Assembly: GCF_020520425.1 (NCBI RefSeq)
Contig: NC_079492.1
Span: 142,046,361-142,110,360, forward strand
Source of the DNA: Spinacia oleracea
Taxonomy: Eukaryota; Streptophyta; Magnoliopsida; Caryophyllales; Amaranthaceae
Direction of reading: 5' to 3'
Length of the DNA stretch: 64,000 nucleotides
The notes under the pieces were generated by a model. The model did no database searches and was not told the origin of the DNA. It saw only the letters and a program-made list of their open reading frames with translations. Shown here piece by piece: positions 12,601 through 23,689 of the stretch (the stretch's first letter is position 1; each line of letters opens with the position of its first letter). The translations under genes were made by a program, and so were the position numbers.

Positions 12601-14492
12601 TAACCCTCTTGTCAAAGTTTCCACTTTCCATTTCGTAGGACTTGAACATATCCCCTCAAAGTTGTCAATTACCAGCCCCTAGATCTCTCAATTCTCAAAT
12701 CAACTTTTTCTTGTTTTAGAAATCAACTTATACATTCATGACATTGACTAAAAACAAGGTATTTTGTCCTTGCATAACGCAAGTTCATAAAAAGGCAAAT
12801 AATTGCAAAGAAAGTCAACAAACTTGAGCTCTACAATCATGTAAAATGGAAAATTAAATACTTCTTAATCTCATATACGTAGAATATAAATACAAGTACT
12901 TTTTTTTTGTAAGATAGGAAAGATTTAAAAAACCAAAAGTTTTCATTGTGGTGATAATGTCAACAGAACAAACCATCTCATACGTCTTTCCCTTGATCGC
13001 TACTACACTTACTACAGGCCTCTTGAATATTTCATTTTCTTTCCTTCTCTTTTCTTGGATTTGTTATTTATTAATTTTGTGTAATGTAACTTTTGACTTA
13101 CTGGTAATCCCTTGATTAGTAAAGACTAAAATTTCATCCCCTTCCCTTGCTCTCTTTTTTCTCCCTGTGGAAGGTCGGTCAACTCCTACTATAGATAGAT
13201 GGTTTACTCACTGTTTAATAACAGCAAACCTAATAAACTAATATAAACAACCTGTCAAAAGCGCTAACATGGATAGATGGTTTACTCACTTACTTCGTTT
13301 TTAACCTTATGAGTCATGACATATGAAAAGAATTTGTTAGTCCTATAACAAACTACTGTCTAAAATAGTACTCTTTAAACCATAACAAACTCTTTCTGGT
13401 AATAAAAGCTTGTGGTCATGCCTTTTTAAGGTGGTGCTAATTGTAAGTGGAAGGGTCTTATCAATAATCCATGAATTATAAATTGAACGAACAAATTGGA
13501 AAAATTGGGTACTACGGTCTACGGAGTATCATTTAGCTTTATATATCAGTTAAGTTCCCGAGTTAGAGATCAATGGAGTTGAACCCCTAACATCTGCACA
13601 GGGTAAACCACTGTGCCTCAGCCCCACAACGATAGACAATAACTCCCCCCGAACACAGCTGCTTACAATTAGAATACACCACATTCATAAAGATACACTG
13701 TCTGTTTTCAAAACTGACATATCACATCCTAAAACCTTCCAGCACATTCCTAGAATCAAAAATGAAAAACCAACATTAAACATTTTAAACTCTTTAATTT
13801 CTTCCCCATACCTTCCAAATAAACTGAAGTCACTGAATTTAAGAGGAATATAATATAAGCTTTTCAATGGGCAGAGTGCTCTGCCTTACACCAATTCCAG
13901 AGTTGCCATAATACAGATTAGCTGTGGCTAATAGTATCAGATATCTATACAGCTAAGATTTCCATCTATCTAAAGCACACATATCCAGCTTCCTCAGCAC
14001 TAATTAGTAATTACCAAGCTTCTGCAAACTTATTTAATAAACGGCAACAGTTACAAAGGAATGAGTTGCCCCATCCATAGTGTAAGTTACTAAATTGTAA
14101 CTTGCCCTAAAACTTGTTATAGTGACCCACGGATTATAAGAAATATAAACACATCATACAAACATAAATAATTAAAAGAAAAACGTGCTACTCAATTCAA
14201 TATGAAAACAGAAAAGATGTCAAAATGTCAATTGCGTCCATTCCTACTTCTAGAAAAAATAGCTACTACAGATAAAAGAAACAAGTATGTCTCTTTCATC
14301 TCGATAAAATTCAGACAATAGATACAGCACAATGGAGGGAGAAGGATCAAACAAAAAAAAAACATTGTATCTTATACGAAGTAATACTTATATTACAGGA
14401 AGAGCAACTCTAACCAATATGAGAGGGGAAAAAAATACCTCAAATCCAATCCTTTCTGGGTATATTTAAATGTTGTTTCTGTTGAAGTATCT
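9628..14492. other. Intergenic region, no supported gene
   Basis: I found no exon resembling a known family in this stretch of nearly 5 kb. An open frame of 138 codons at 10910-11326 has plain AT-driven composition and no domain. A tRNA-type SINE relic lies at about 13550-13640. One TACGGAGTA motif is near 13519 and one inverse copy is near 10855. Confidence 0.5.
13550..13640 (-). mobile_element. tRNA-like SINE relic
   Basis: Read on the minus strand, an A-box-like word (ggctgaggcacagtgg) is followed about 35 bases later by a B-box-like word (ggttcaactcc). No clear tail or target duplication was found and no acceptor-stem pairing supports a real tRNA. It is best read as an old SINE head. Confidence 0.4.
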
Positions 14493-17400
14493 TCATGAAT
14501 TTTCCGAGCGACTCTGTGACTTGTATATGCGGTAGGCAGCAATACAAATAGTGGCATTACCAGAAACAGTCAATGCAGCTTGAAGTGCCACCAGTAACTG
14601 CAAACATTAGAAAGTACAAACTAATTAAGAATTCCATCAGTTAGCATAGTTCAAAAAGCAGTCAGAGTAGTTGCCAATTTCCCAGAACTTAATTCACAAA
14701 CGAAAAAGTATCATTACCTCAAGTGACTCAGCATTGTAAAAGAAATGCCATGTACATGCACACATTGCTCCGCCGAGTAAGGGTATCTAAAACGAATATC
14801 AAAATCAAGATATTATAAAGGACAGTAATTTGCAACCAGTAAGTTAAGATAAAAGCATCCAAAGGAACATCTAATATTAAACAAGAGTTACAAGAGCAAC
14901 TGAACAGGAATCATAATATGCATACATCAGTAGTCAGTACAGCAAGACGTGTACAGGTTTTTTTACTTCAAAAAATTAATTTGCAATTCAATTTTGAATG
15001 GTCTAAGAGCTTTGCATCACCCATTGAAGCTGGGTCATAGCTCATCACTGGTGTTCTAAAAACAGGAATGGTGAAGTAGCTTGAAGCCTTGTCAATTTGT
15101 CATTACTTGCTTTCTGCCTTTTCCTTCGGTTACTAATAGAGATTGTTTAAATACCAAAACAATACAAATAACCTGTGAAAGCAAGCCTGACTAGTTAAGA
15201 AGCCCAAAGCAGACAAAGGATCAATATATGTGCAAATTAACCAGCTATCATCTTTTAAGCCTATGGAGTTCTCCATACTAACGGCAAACAAGCATCTGAT
15301 TATGACATTTTTATATTCACTTAATATTCCAAATTACTACAGAGTACAGAGCATCCTTCAAAGCATGATCATTACTGGTAATACAGTACAACGTCAAAAG
15401 CAGAGAAACATACATATTCACATCAGAAACTTAGGCCATGCTGTCGTTCTGGCATGCCAAGAGTCAATGTAAACATCAACGAAAGCAATAGCAACACCCT
15501 AACTATCCTAAGCTTGAATGAAAAAATCATACCCCAAGACATAGCATTGCAATAGTTAAACCTGGAAAAAACTTTGGAAATTCTCTATTCCCTATAAAGA
15601 CAAAATGTTACTTTGGAATGTTTGTCACTCCATTTTACCTGTAGCTCAAACCCTTTCCTATAAACTTCCAAACTTCAACCCTATTTGTACCACGTGTAAC
15701 ATTCATATTGAAGATAATTTACATCATTTCAGAGATTGCCATAGTACTTCAGCCTTCAGCTCCATGCATCAGTTTTCGATCTTGAATTAAACAATTTTTT
15801 TTCTTTAAACTGGCATGAACGGGTTTCTTATAATTTAAAAGGTTCTAATGAATGGCAAAGAGTTTTCTCCATAGCAATTTGGCATATCTGGTCTTACAGA
15901 AATAATGTTGTCTTCAAACTAAAAATGGGAAGCAGTGCTAGCTTCTATAACAAATTCTGGGCAGATTACACTTTTTCTAACAATATATTGCAGTCTGATT
16001 CCTCTGAAGCTGAAGCTAGTTCTTCTGAAAATCTCCCTGCGCCAAGGAAGTGGGCTCCTCCGCAAACCTCTTTCTTCAAGCTGAACACTGATGGGTCCTG
16101 GATTGATATCGATAATGCGGAAGGTGGTGGAGTGATACATTGTGACAAAGGGCTATGGCACATTGGTTTTTCAATCCACTTCAAAGCTCTTGGTCCTGCT
16201 TCGGCTGAACTCACTGCCATTAAGGAAGGGCTGCTAATTGCCTGGGAAAGAAAGATATCACATTTGGAGTTGGAAACTGATTCTGCTGCCTTAAAATATA
16301 TGCTTGAAAATCCTAAAGGCTACCAGGATCATCAGCTTGCTCCCATTATCACTGATGTTGTCTCGCTTCTGAAGAGAAACTGGTGCGTCACACTTTTTCA
16401 TGTGAAACGTGAGACGAACAAGGTTGCTCATGGTCTTGCAGATATTGGTAGGAAGATGTCCATTGCCAAGGCTTATCATTTCCAACCTCCTCCCAATGTC
16501 AGAAAAGATTACGAGAAGGAGTTGGCTCCATATCCAGATGCCTAGTCTCATGTCGTGGTTGAAGTTCAATGAATATATTGCTAACCGCTCTAACTTCATC
16601 TATTTTGCTTTTGTGTAATGGTAAACTTGTTATGCTAATTCTCAGCCATAGTCTTATTTACGAGTTTTTGGGTATGACTATGGGCTGCTTTTGGTACTTT
16701 TATAAAACAGTTATCTGGGCAATGAAGTATTAGTTACCTCCTATAATATATTTCCTATTTCTGCTTAAAAAAAATTGCAATAGTTAAAAGCGCGAGCTTA
16801 GCTAATCTTCAATGACAACAAAATCATATATATATCATCATAGTATTGCAGTAACTAAAAGCATAAGTTAACCTAAGCTTCGATGACAAATCATGGCCTT
16901 GCAGTAGTTACTTAAGAGTACAAATTTATACAGGATTCAGTGACAAATTCATATCAATAGATAATTAAAGATACTAATAACAATGTTGTTCGAAGCAAAC
17001 GATGAAAGTCACTATGGTATAATTAGAAAAACGAAGGCAATAGCACGTTACACAAACTCACCATTCCCCAAGAAAGACCTTTCCAAGATTCATTCCCAGG
17101 TTTATCCCCATATTGCCACACCAAAGCCATTGCAATCACCCTTCCAAACACACAAATTAGCAATTCAGAATAATTCAACCAAAGCCGATAAGTGAAAATT
17201 AACGGGTTTAATATACGTAACCCTAACGGCTAACTATAAACATTACACAATTTAGGGCTACGATTATCATTTGTCAAAAACTAATTGCAGCAACTAAACA
17301 GCAAAATTAACAATTACAACAGCAAAATCAACAAAGGCGATTAAGAAGGGGCGGAAATTGAGACCTGCTCACCATTCAACAACACTGGACACGTGGATGG

Positions 17401-17689
17401 CCCAGGTGGGGAGGGAGAGAGCATTGGGAGGCTCGTGGAACTCAATTGATGACAACAATGTCGTCGAATCGGCGGCAATGGCGGGACCCACCAAAGCCAG
17501 AGCAACACCAGCGCTCAACAAACCGGAAACCCATTTCTGGTTTTTGAGAGTGGAGCAAATATTGGAGGGTTTGGGGGTTTGATTGCAGCAAGAAACCGCG
17601 GGTAAACGGAGAATTGGGCGGTTTGGAGGAGAGAAAAGGCGGTATGTGGTTAAATTTGAAGGATACAGTGATGAAACAAAGGATAACAT
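14493..17689 (-). CDS. Ycf49-like (DUF2499) chloroplast protein
   Basis: Four exons, read on the minus strand: 17689-17373, 17140-17062, 14786-14718 and 14597-14493. All introns are GT-AG and the phases fit, giving 189 aa. The first 60 or so residues are Ser/Pro/Leu-rich like a transit peptide. A hydrophobic segment ending in VGPAIAA follows and could be a thylakoid-type signal. The conserved core runs from LPTWAIHVSSVVEW through WKGLSWGM, GGAMCACTWHFFYN and LLVALQAALTVSGNAT, the pattern of cyanobacterial and plastid Ycf49 membrane proteins. Their function is not established. Intron 2 (2,275 bp) carries a LINE in antisense orientation. The start is the first ATG that gives a plausible transit peptide; an in-frame extension upstream is possible. 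Confidence 0.9.
15561..16773 (+). mobile_element. 5'-truncated L1-type LINE with RNase H end
   Basis: The insertion is about 1.2 kb and lies in intron 2 of the Ycf49-like gene, on the opposite strand. It is flanked by a perfect 15-bp direct repeat, attgcaatagttaaa, at 15546-15560 and 16774-16788. It ends in a run of A. The 5' part encodes a reverse-transcriptase zinc-binding region (WKFSIPYKDKM, then CTTCNIHIEDNLHHFRDC with Cys/His spacing). A second open frame at 15925-16545 is an RNase H domain, with NTDGS, AELTAIKEG, ETDSA and HVKRETNKVAHGLAD covering the usual acidic and His positions. The two parts are in different frames with a stop between them. The copy starts inside the RT gene, as expected for target-primed reverse transcription that stopped early. 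Confidence 0.92.
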
Positions 17690-17940
17690 GGCTGGTGTTA
17701 GGCTTGCCGGGAGTTTTTTTTGCCCCCTTTCAAAGTTGAGAGGACATGGATCTTTTGAACTTTCCAAGTGTACTGTCATAGATGTTGGTTACATTTGAAC
17801 TTGGTATGAATTAGGTTGATATTGGGTTGTAAATTTCTAATCATATTGTAAATTTTAGGTTAAAGTGTTTGGAGGGTTTTGGGTTTGATCTTGCGAAAAT
17901 TCTACAATAAATGACATGTACTGTTATGTACTGGATTTAC

Positions 17941-18210
17941 TTTTGTAGATTCGCGTTATTTGTCCAATTTAGAACTAATATGAATATACAATTTTGGGAT
18001 AGTGGAAAAGTAAGGACTTCAATTTTGGGCATTTTGTGGGTTTAATTTTGAATTGGATAATTAGTAGATTCAATTTTGCAGATTCGCGTCATTTATCCCA
18101 TTTAGAACTAGTATGGCATAACTTAGGGGATAGTGGACATAATTTTGCAGATTCACGTCAGTTGCCCCATTTACAACTAGTATGAGCATAACTTGGAGGA
18201 TATTGGACAA
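17941..18210. repeat. Three-copy diverged repeat, about 68-bp unit
   Basis: Copies start near 17941, 18074 and 18143. Each begins with a variant of ttttgcagattcgcgtcatt and continues with atttagaactagtatg and a ggatagtgga-like ending. The second and third are directly adjacent; the first is separated by about 60 bp. Non-coding. Confidence 0.75.
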
Positions 18211-18877
18211 TTAGAAACTTCAAAAGTCATAGTTGTCATGGCCTCATGGGTAGTGCATAGTGCTAGATTGAAGTCATATCTGTACTTTTGGTAGTACATC
18301 CAGCGAAACCAAGCAGAATCTGATTGTCCCCACCTCACATTTGCATCAAGTTTTGACTAATAGTTGTCTTTCCCCCCTCTCCCATTCCTCTTAGTTTAAG
18401 TAGTCTATTAAATTTAATAATTTTAAGTGTCATAAGTTTATTTCTTCGTGATCCTACGTCTCCTTTAATGGTTTAGTGTGTTTTACTCTGTAGTATATTT
18501 GGGTTGTGTTGTTGGTTCCCCTTGATGGATTGTTGTGATATATGTTAATTGATAAAGAAACATACGAGAACGCAACAGTTATCATTTATTTAAATACGCT
18601 TATATAAATCAAATGGAAATCATTTTCACGTCTACAGAGTTGCCATACACTCTCTTCGAAAATGCAATATATTCCCGCGCAACATACGAGATACATTCCA
18701 CACACTATAACGTCCGCTTAATAATCCAGTTCTGATAAAGAAAACTTTTGATTAATTAAATTTGCTTTATAGTACTCTGTAGTTAGAATTTGTAGCTCTC
18801 TCTACTCAAAATATGGTTTGTGCACACAGGTGCACAATGCTCACTGTTTTTAAATGAACATATATAATTCAAATACA

Positions 18878-18945
18878 AAGAACATATTGTTCATTCCCAA
18901 AGAACATATAACAAATGAACATATAGTACAAATCCAAAGAACATA
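18878..18945. repeat. Short AAAGAACATATA-like repeats
   Basis: The word caaagaacatat or a close variant (cgaacatat type) appears at least four times within about 70 bp, upstream of the membrane-protein gene. It may be part of a small unidentified repeat. Confidence 0.5.
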
Positions 18946-19257
18946 TAGATCAAATATTTCACTTGTACATGTACAATGAAATTATTCTCCATATTCATTA
19001 TATCCTCGATGAATATTCATAGGGGTACACAATGAACACTATACATTTGGGTGTATAATCCAAATTGCATCTCTACCCCTACACACCCCAAAAAAAAAAG
19101 GACAAAAAAAAAAAGCATAGAGTTGACGAAGGTAAAGGCGGTTAGTCTAACCAAAACATTTGATCGAACCATCAGAACCCCTAATCAAAGCAGAATTTAT
19201 CGCTCCCTCTTTTCTGGGGAGCTTCTCCATCGTCCTGTGAGTATTTCAGGAAGCGCA

Positions 19258-22129
19258 ATGGTGTGGATTCTCAACTTTATTGTCTTCTCTCTCCTCTGCT
19301 TCTCAACTTTAACTTCTGGAAATGGGTTAGTCTTCCTTCTTTAACTTGTTTTCGCAACTTTGAAAATTTCAATTTGATACTGTTCGTAATTTCTTTGTTA
19401 ATTTTTCGACCTCGTTATTTTCATTTGCTTCTAAATGAATCTCATACTATTGTTGGTTGAGTGAAATTTGTGCATACTGTAAAGTTTCAACCCCATAAAA
19501 TAAAAATTTGTAATCTTGTTTTATTTTGTGCATTATTGGGAAGTTTCTAATAATCAATCAAGAAAAGTTGCCGCATCAGTTTTTTGCACCAATTTTGGGA
19601 TGTTTTGGAAACTCGAAATTTTAGCCCAAGAAAAATGTACCCAATTTTTGCTCATAACAGATAGTTTAATCTAGAATATCTCTTGTTAGTGCAATGTAAG
19701 CTAATTTTGATACATTTCTGGGTGAAATTGATGTCTGATAAATTAACCAATGACACAGAGTTGATCAAAAGGTCTTGATGGTTGGGAATGAGCTGTTTAA
19801 GGAAACTCTACCGTTCCAAATGGGATCGCGGTATTATTTGCTTCAAGGGTTGAAACCTGATACTTGGTATGAAGTGAAGATATCATACCCTGCTTCTGTA
19901 TGTAATTTTAACATCATTTGAATTCTGTTGCGGTTTTATGCGAGGTGTTGTTTATCGTAAGCTTATTGATGGTGTTTTTTGTGTTACAGATACCGGCTAT
20001 GTTTTCTTTACAGTTGAAGAGAGGTGTTTCTGGTGTTGGAATGAACAGGCTAAGAAAATTGCTGAATACTGAGAAACTGATTTTCAAGGCGGAGAACCTG
20101 GACGAGGTTAATCGTCAGGTTTGAATATGCTTATTGATTATCAATAGTCATCTCATGATTTATGGCTTTTAATTGTGGATCATGGACAGGGTGGATTTTA
20201 TGTTCTGATAACTGTGGAGCCGGAGGGATTTGTTGCAATACCCGGTGTACAGGAAAGGGAGAATATATTGTTCAATATAGGTATGCTTCTTTCTCGTCTT
20301 TTATCTTGAAATCATAGCCCGTTGTCATATAGATTGAATCATGCTTAGTTATTCATTTAGGGTGTTAAGAGTTCACATACATTCATTTAGTTATTCATTT
20401 AGGGTGTTTAGAGTTCGCATCTATTCCAAAACAATGTAAATGAATAGCTCAAACCTCTTTGGAGGAAGATTATGTTCGGACATGGAAGCATAGTATAAAT
20501 GCTTGTTTGGAAATTCTCTCTTACTGTGCTTACTAGGTATCCAGTGCTTATGGCCCTTGTGTGGAAAATTTGACACGAATGGTTATGTTTCAGCTACGTA
20601 TGCTGGATTTTGTTGTGTCAACCAAATTTGTAAGGAATGGACCAATATTTATATAACCCTCATGGAAAGCAAAGAGTCATTGCCTTTTTGGAAGCACATG
20701 ATCTGAATCACTGAAAGTTATCTGACTTATTGATTTGATTCAATTCTATTAATTAGAGAAATAGTTTGCATTTTACAGTATACGTTAAACTAAGAATTGC
20801 AGTAAGAATTATCCATCAGCAAGCTGAGGGTATGCATATAGATATATCATGGAGTAATATAGTGCTCACAGAGCAGAGAAATCATGAAGCTTTACTTATG
20901 TAACAAACAAATTGGAAATAGAGAAAAGTTACCTTATAAGAAAAGTTGGAAGCACAGCCGTACATCTAGACAGTCCTGCTATGTTAATGCTTGCTGAAAA
21001 TGATGCAACTTATACAGCAACACATTTTCGGCTGCATTTCCCACTGCCATAAAATCAACAGCATCTCAGATGGAGTAATGTCTTGTTTAACTGAAGGTCA
21101 ACCAGGGGGAAAACAAAGATACTAAATTAAGGGACATGAACTAGCTTTTGCCTGCTCTTCTGCATCATTGAACAGATAGCTAATGTCTTGGAATCATGGT
21201 TGAACTTCGTGATAGTTTGTGTTTCAGATGCTCAGGTGTTCTGATAGTTTTCTCTTGTCGCTCAAAAGAGTAACTATCCCCCCCCCCCCCCCCCCCTCTC
21301 CCCACCCCCTTGCTCATTCAGCTGCAAAAAGATAAGATGAGATTGATGGTGGTAGTGGTGGTGCTGGTTTCATTGCCAGTGGCAAAAGGGGCATACCATT
21401 TGAAGCAGGGATGGGTCCATGGGGAAGGAGAAGGGGTATATATTTTCTGTCGTTAATTTTTGTCATTAGTTCACTCATATGGCAGAGAAGTAAACTTGAA
21501 ATTATTGCAGAATAAGTGAAGCTTGGGATGATTTTTGTTATATGGCCTAAGTTTTGGATAATTCATTTCAGATTTCCTTATCCTCCCTAAGTTTATAAAA
21601 TCCTTTTTCATTTTTAGATAGTACGGAGTAGTTCTTATTATGGCTTATGAGTTATGGCACCCGTTATGCAATTTCTTATATGAACTCAATCTGTCTTTCT
21701 TTTCTGATAAGCGTTCTGAATCTTTGTGAATACCTTCTCACTGCATGGGAGTGAACAATCTTGTTCACTATAGAGATTAACCAGATGCTTCAGTTACTGC
21801 AGGACAGTGAACTGGCCAGATAATTTGGTTCAGTGTTGAAAATTCTTCTTTGTTACTAGTTATCTTCCATACTCATCCATGTGTACTCAAATAATTATTT
21901 CGTATTTGTTTTAGTTCTTTGCTCCCATTACTCATCCTATCTCCTAACTGTGACAGTTTGTGATGAGCTGATGTTGGGCATTCCTCACGAAGCTTGGCTG
22001 GTTGCAGCTTTAGCATTGCTATGCGTAGTAGTGGGTTTTTCTGTACCTCGATTTCTTCCACCTTTTCTTCTGCCAAAGGATCAAGACATCAAAAGAGCCG
22101 GACAGTTGGTCACAGAAAAGGACTCCTAG
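19258..22129 (+). CDS. Unrecognised 199-aa protein with signal peptide and C-terminal membrane segment
   Basis: Five exons: 19258-19325, 19759-19897, 19990-20118, 20190-20280 and 21957-22129. All introns are GT-AG and the phases agree, giving 199 aa. Residues 1-22 form a hydrophobic signal peptide (MVWILNFIVFSLLC...). The middle 130 residues look like a folded luminal domain, with words such as YYLLQGLKPDTWYEVKISYP, GFYVLITVEPEGFV and ENILFNIVCDEL. Residues about 157-182 (LVAALALLCVVVGF) are a membrane helix, followed by PRFLPPFLLP and a short basic/acidic tail. The expected form is a type I membrane protein of the secretory pathway with a small luminal beta domain. I do not recognise the family. 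The frame stays open upstream to about 19051, so a longer N-terminus cannot be excluded, but the signal peptide favours this start. Intron 4 is 1,676 bp. Confidence 0.75.
21278..21296. repeat. C19 homopolymer in intron 4
   Basis: Nineteen consecutive C bases followed by TCTC, inside the last intron of the membrane-protein gene. Its length may be unreliable in sequencing. Confidence 0.9.
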
Positions 22130-23689
22130 CCCGGCCTTCACTTCTAAAGTTGTAATTGATAATTAGGTTTTTAAGCAGTGGCCCTGCCAGAACCAGGAAA
22201 CTAATGAACAGCCTGAGGAACTGCCTGAGACAGAATCGGGAAACTATGGATAAATGTGATGACGTTCACTCATGGAGCTGATAGAGCACGATAGGGCTAA
22301 AATTGTTGGAAACGGAAAGGAAGTTATGGATATGCACTTACCAGAAGATTTTCCTCTCTCAATCAAGTATTATGGACTGTAATACTATTAGCTCCTTTCA
22401 TCAGATGTAAGCCTTTGCTGCTAACCCTTTTCTTGATATCAGAGTTGGTGATAGTGGGAAGTTCATTTTATGTGGAGCAGTTGGTTGTGTAAGTAATGTG
22501 GCTTCAAATTCCTTCCGTCGTCTCATTATCTTGTTCATCTGAATATGATTAATGAATGAATTATTTTCTCTTATCATAGATTTTCATAGCATACAGAAGA
22601 GAGGCTTTCATCTATGAAAACTTCAATGTTTGTGTTTCTAACTTGTCACATGGACTATTTCACCATCCCCAAGAAAGGGTGAAAGGAAAACATTTGCTCA
22701 ATTTTGATGTAAATTATCCATTTCTATAAAATAAAAATAAAAAGAAGTAAAACTCCAATATCAGTGTTTACAAAAACTTAATGCCGCTCTTATATATAAG
22801 ACCAACTTCTTATAAAATAATTATACGAAGTACTTTATAATCAAATAGTTATATTTTGTTATTGCATAAATATGTTTTCTAATGATAACATGTAATGAAT
22901 CAAGTGTAAGGGAAGGGCATATTAGGTAGTGAGTAATATTAGGTAGAAGACAAATTAGGTAGGTGTAGTAAAATGGTTATAAATAAGTGTGCATTAAGTT
23001 ATGAGAGACATGTTGAGAATTTGGTAAAGCTTAGGCTTTGGAGAATAGTGAGTGACCTCAAATCACTAAACCTGGAGGTTGGTAGCCTCGAGTCACTACC
23101 TTTTGTATCCCATTTTGTGTTCCTCATCTTTCAAGCAAATTAAATACGAAATATATTTTTGTCATTAATTTTCTGCTCAAAATTATCAGTTCTTTACATA
23201 ACATCAACGGTCTTATGTGTAAGACGGTTTCATAAGAGACCTACTCTTTACTAGAGAGTCAAATAGTATGCCAACAACATAATGCAAAAACCAGAATGGT
23301 AGGAGATATGGTTGTATATATATACTTCGTATTAAATAAATTGTTGACACACAAAAGAGGCTAGCTGCAAGCCTCCCAGTACAGGAAAAATATGCCACTG
23401 CCTGAACCTACACACTATTAGGTGCATAACACAATATTTCAGACATCTAGCAAATTAAACCTGCTTTAGAGACAACAATTACATGAGTGTAATTAAGGTT
23501 TACTATTCCTAATGTTTGATACAAAATTTCAAACGTGCCACTGTGCTTGTTCTCCAAAAACTATCAGTGGCAATCGAGCAGGGTCCTCGTCTTGATTATA
23601 AACTTGTATTCTTGATATTCCTAATGTTGATACAAATATGCCAATTCCTCCATAACTTATGATGGCACTTGTTGTTGTACATGAAAGCG
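22130..23689. other. Convergent 3' region between membrane-protein and BASS genes
   Basis: About 1.5 kb lies between two stop codons that face each other. It should hold both 3' UTRs and polyadenylation signals. No further exon was seen; the DNA from about 22730 is AT-rich. Confidence 0.5.

Larger units (their letters stand above)
17690..19257. other. Divergent intergenic region between Ycf49-like and membrane-protein genes
   Basis: About 1.6 kb separates two start codons facing away from each other, so both promoters should lie here. It holds a tandem repeat at 17941-18210 and an AACATATA-rich stretch at 18878-18945. I could not pick a convincing TATA box for either gene. Confidence 0.5.

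Noticed and set aside
17358-17798. Plus-strand open frames opposite Ycf49-like exon 1
   Set aside because: They are shadows of the minus-strand exon, which has clear family similarity and splice sites.
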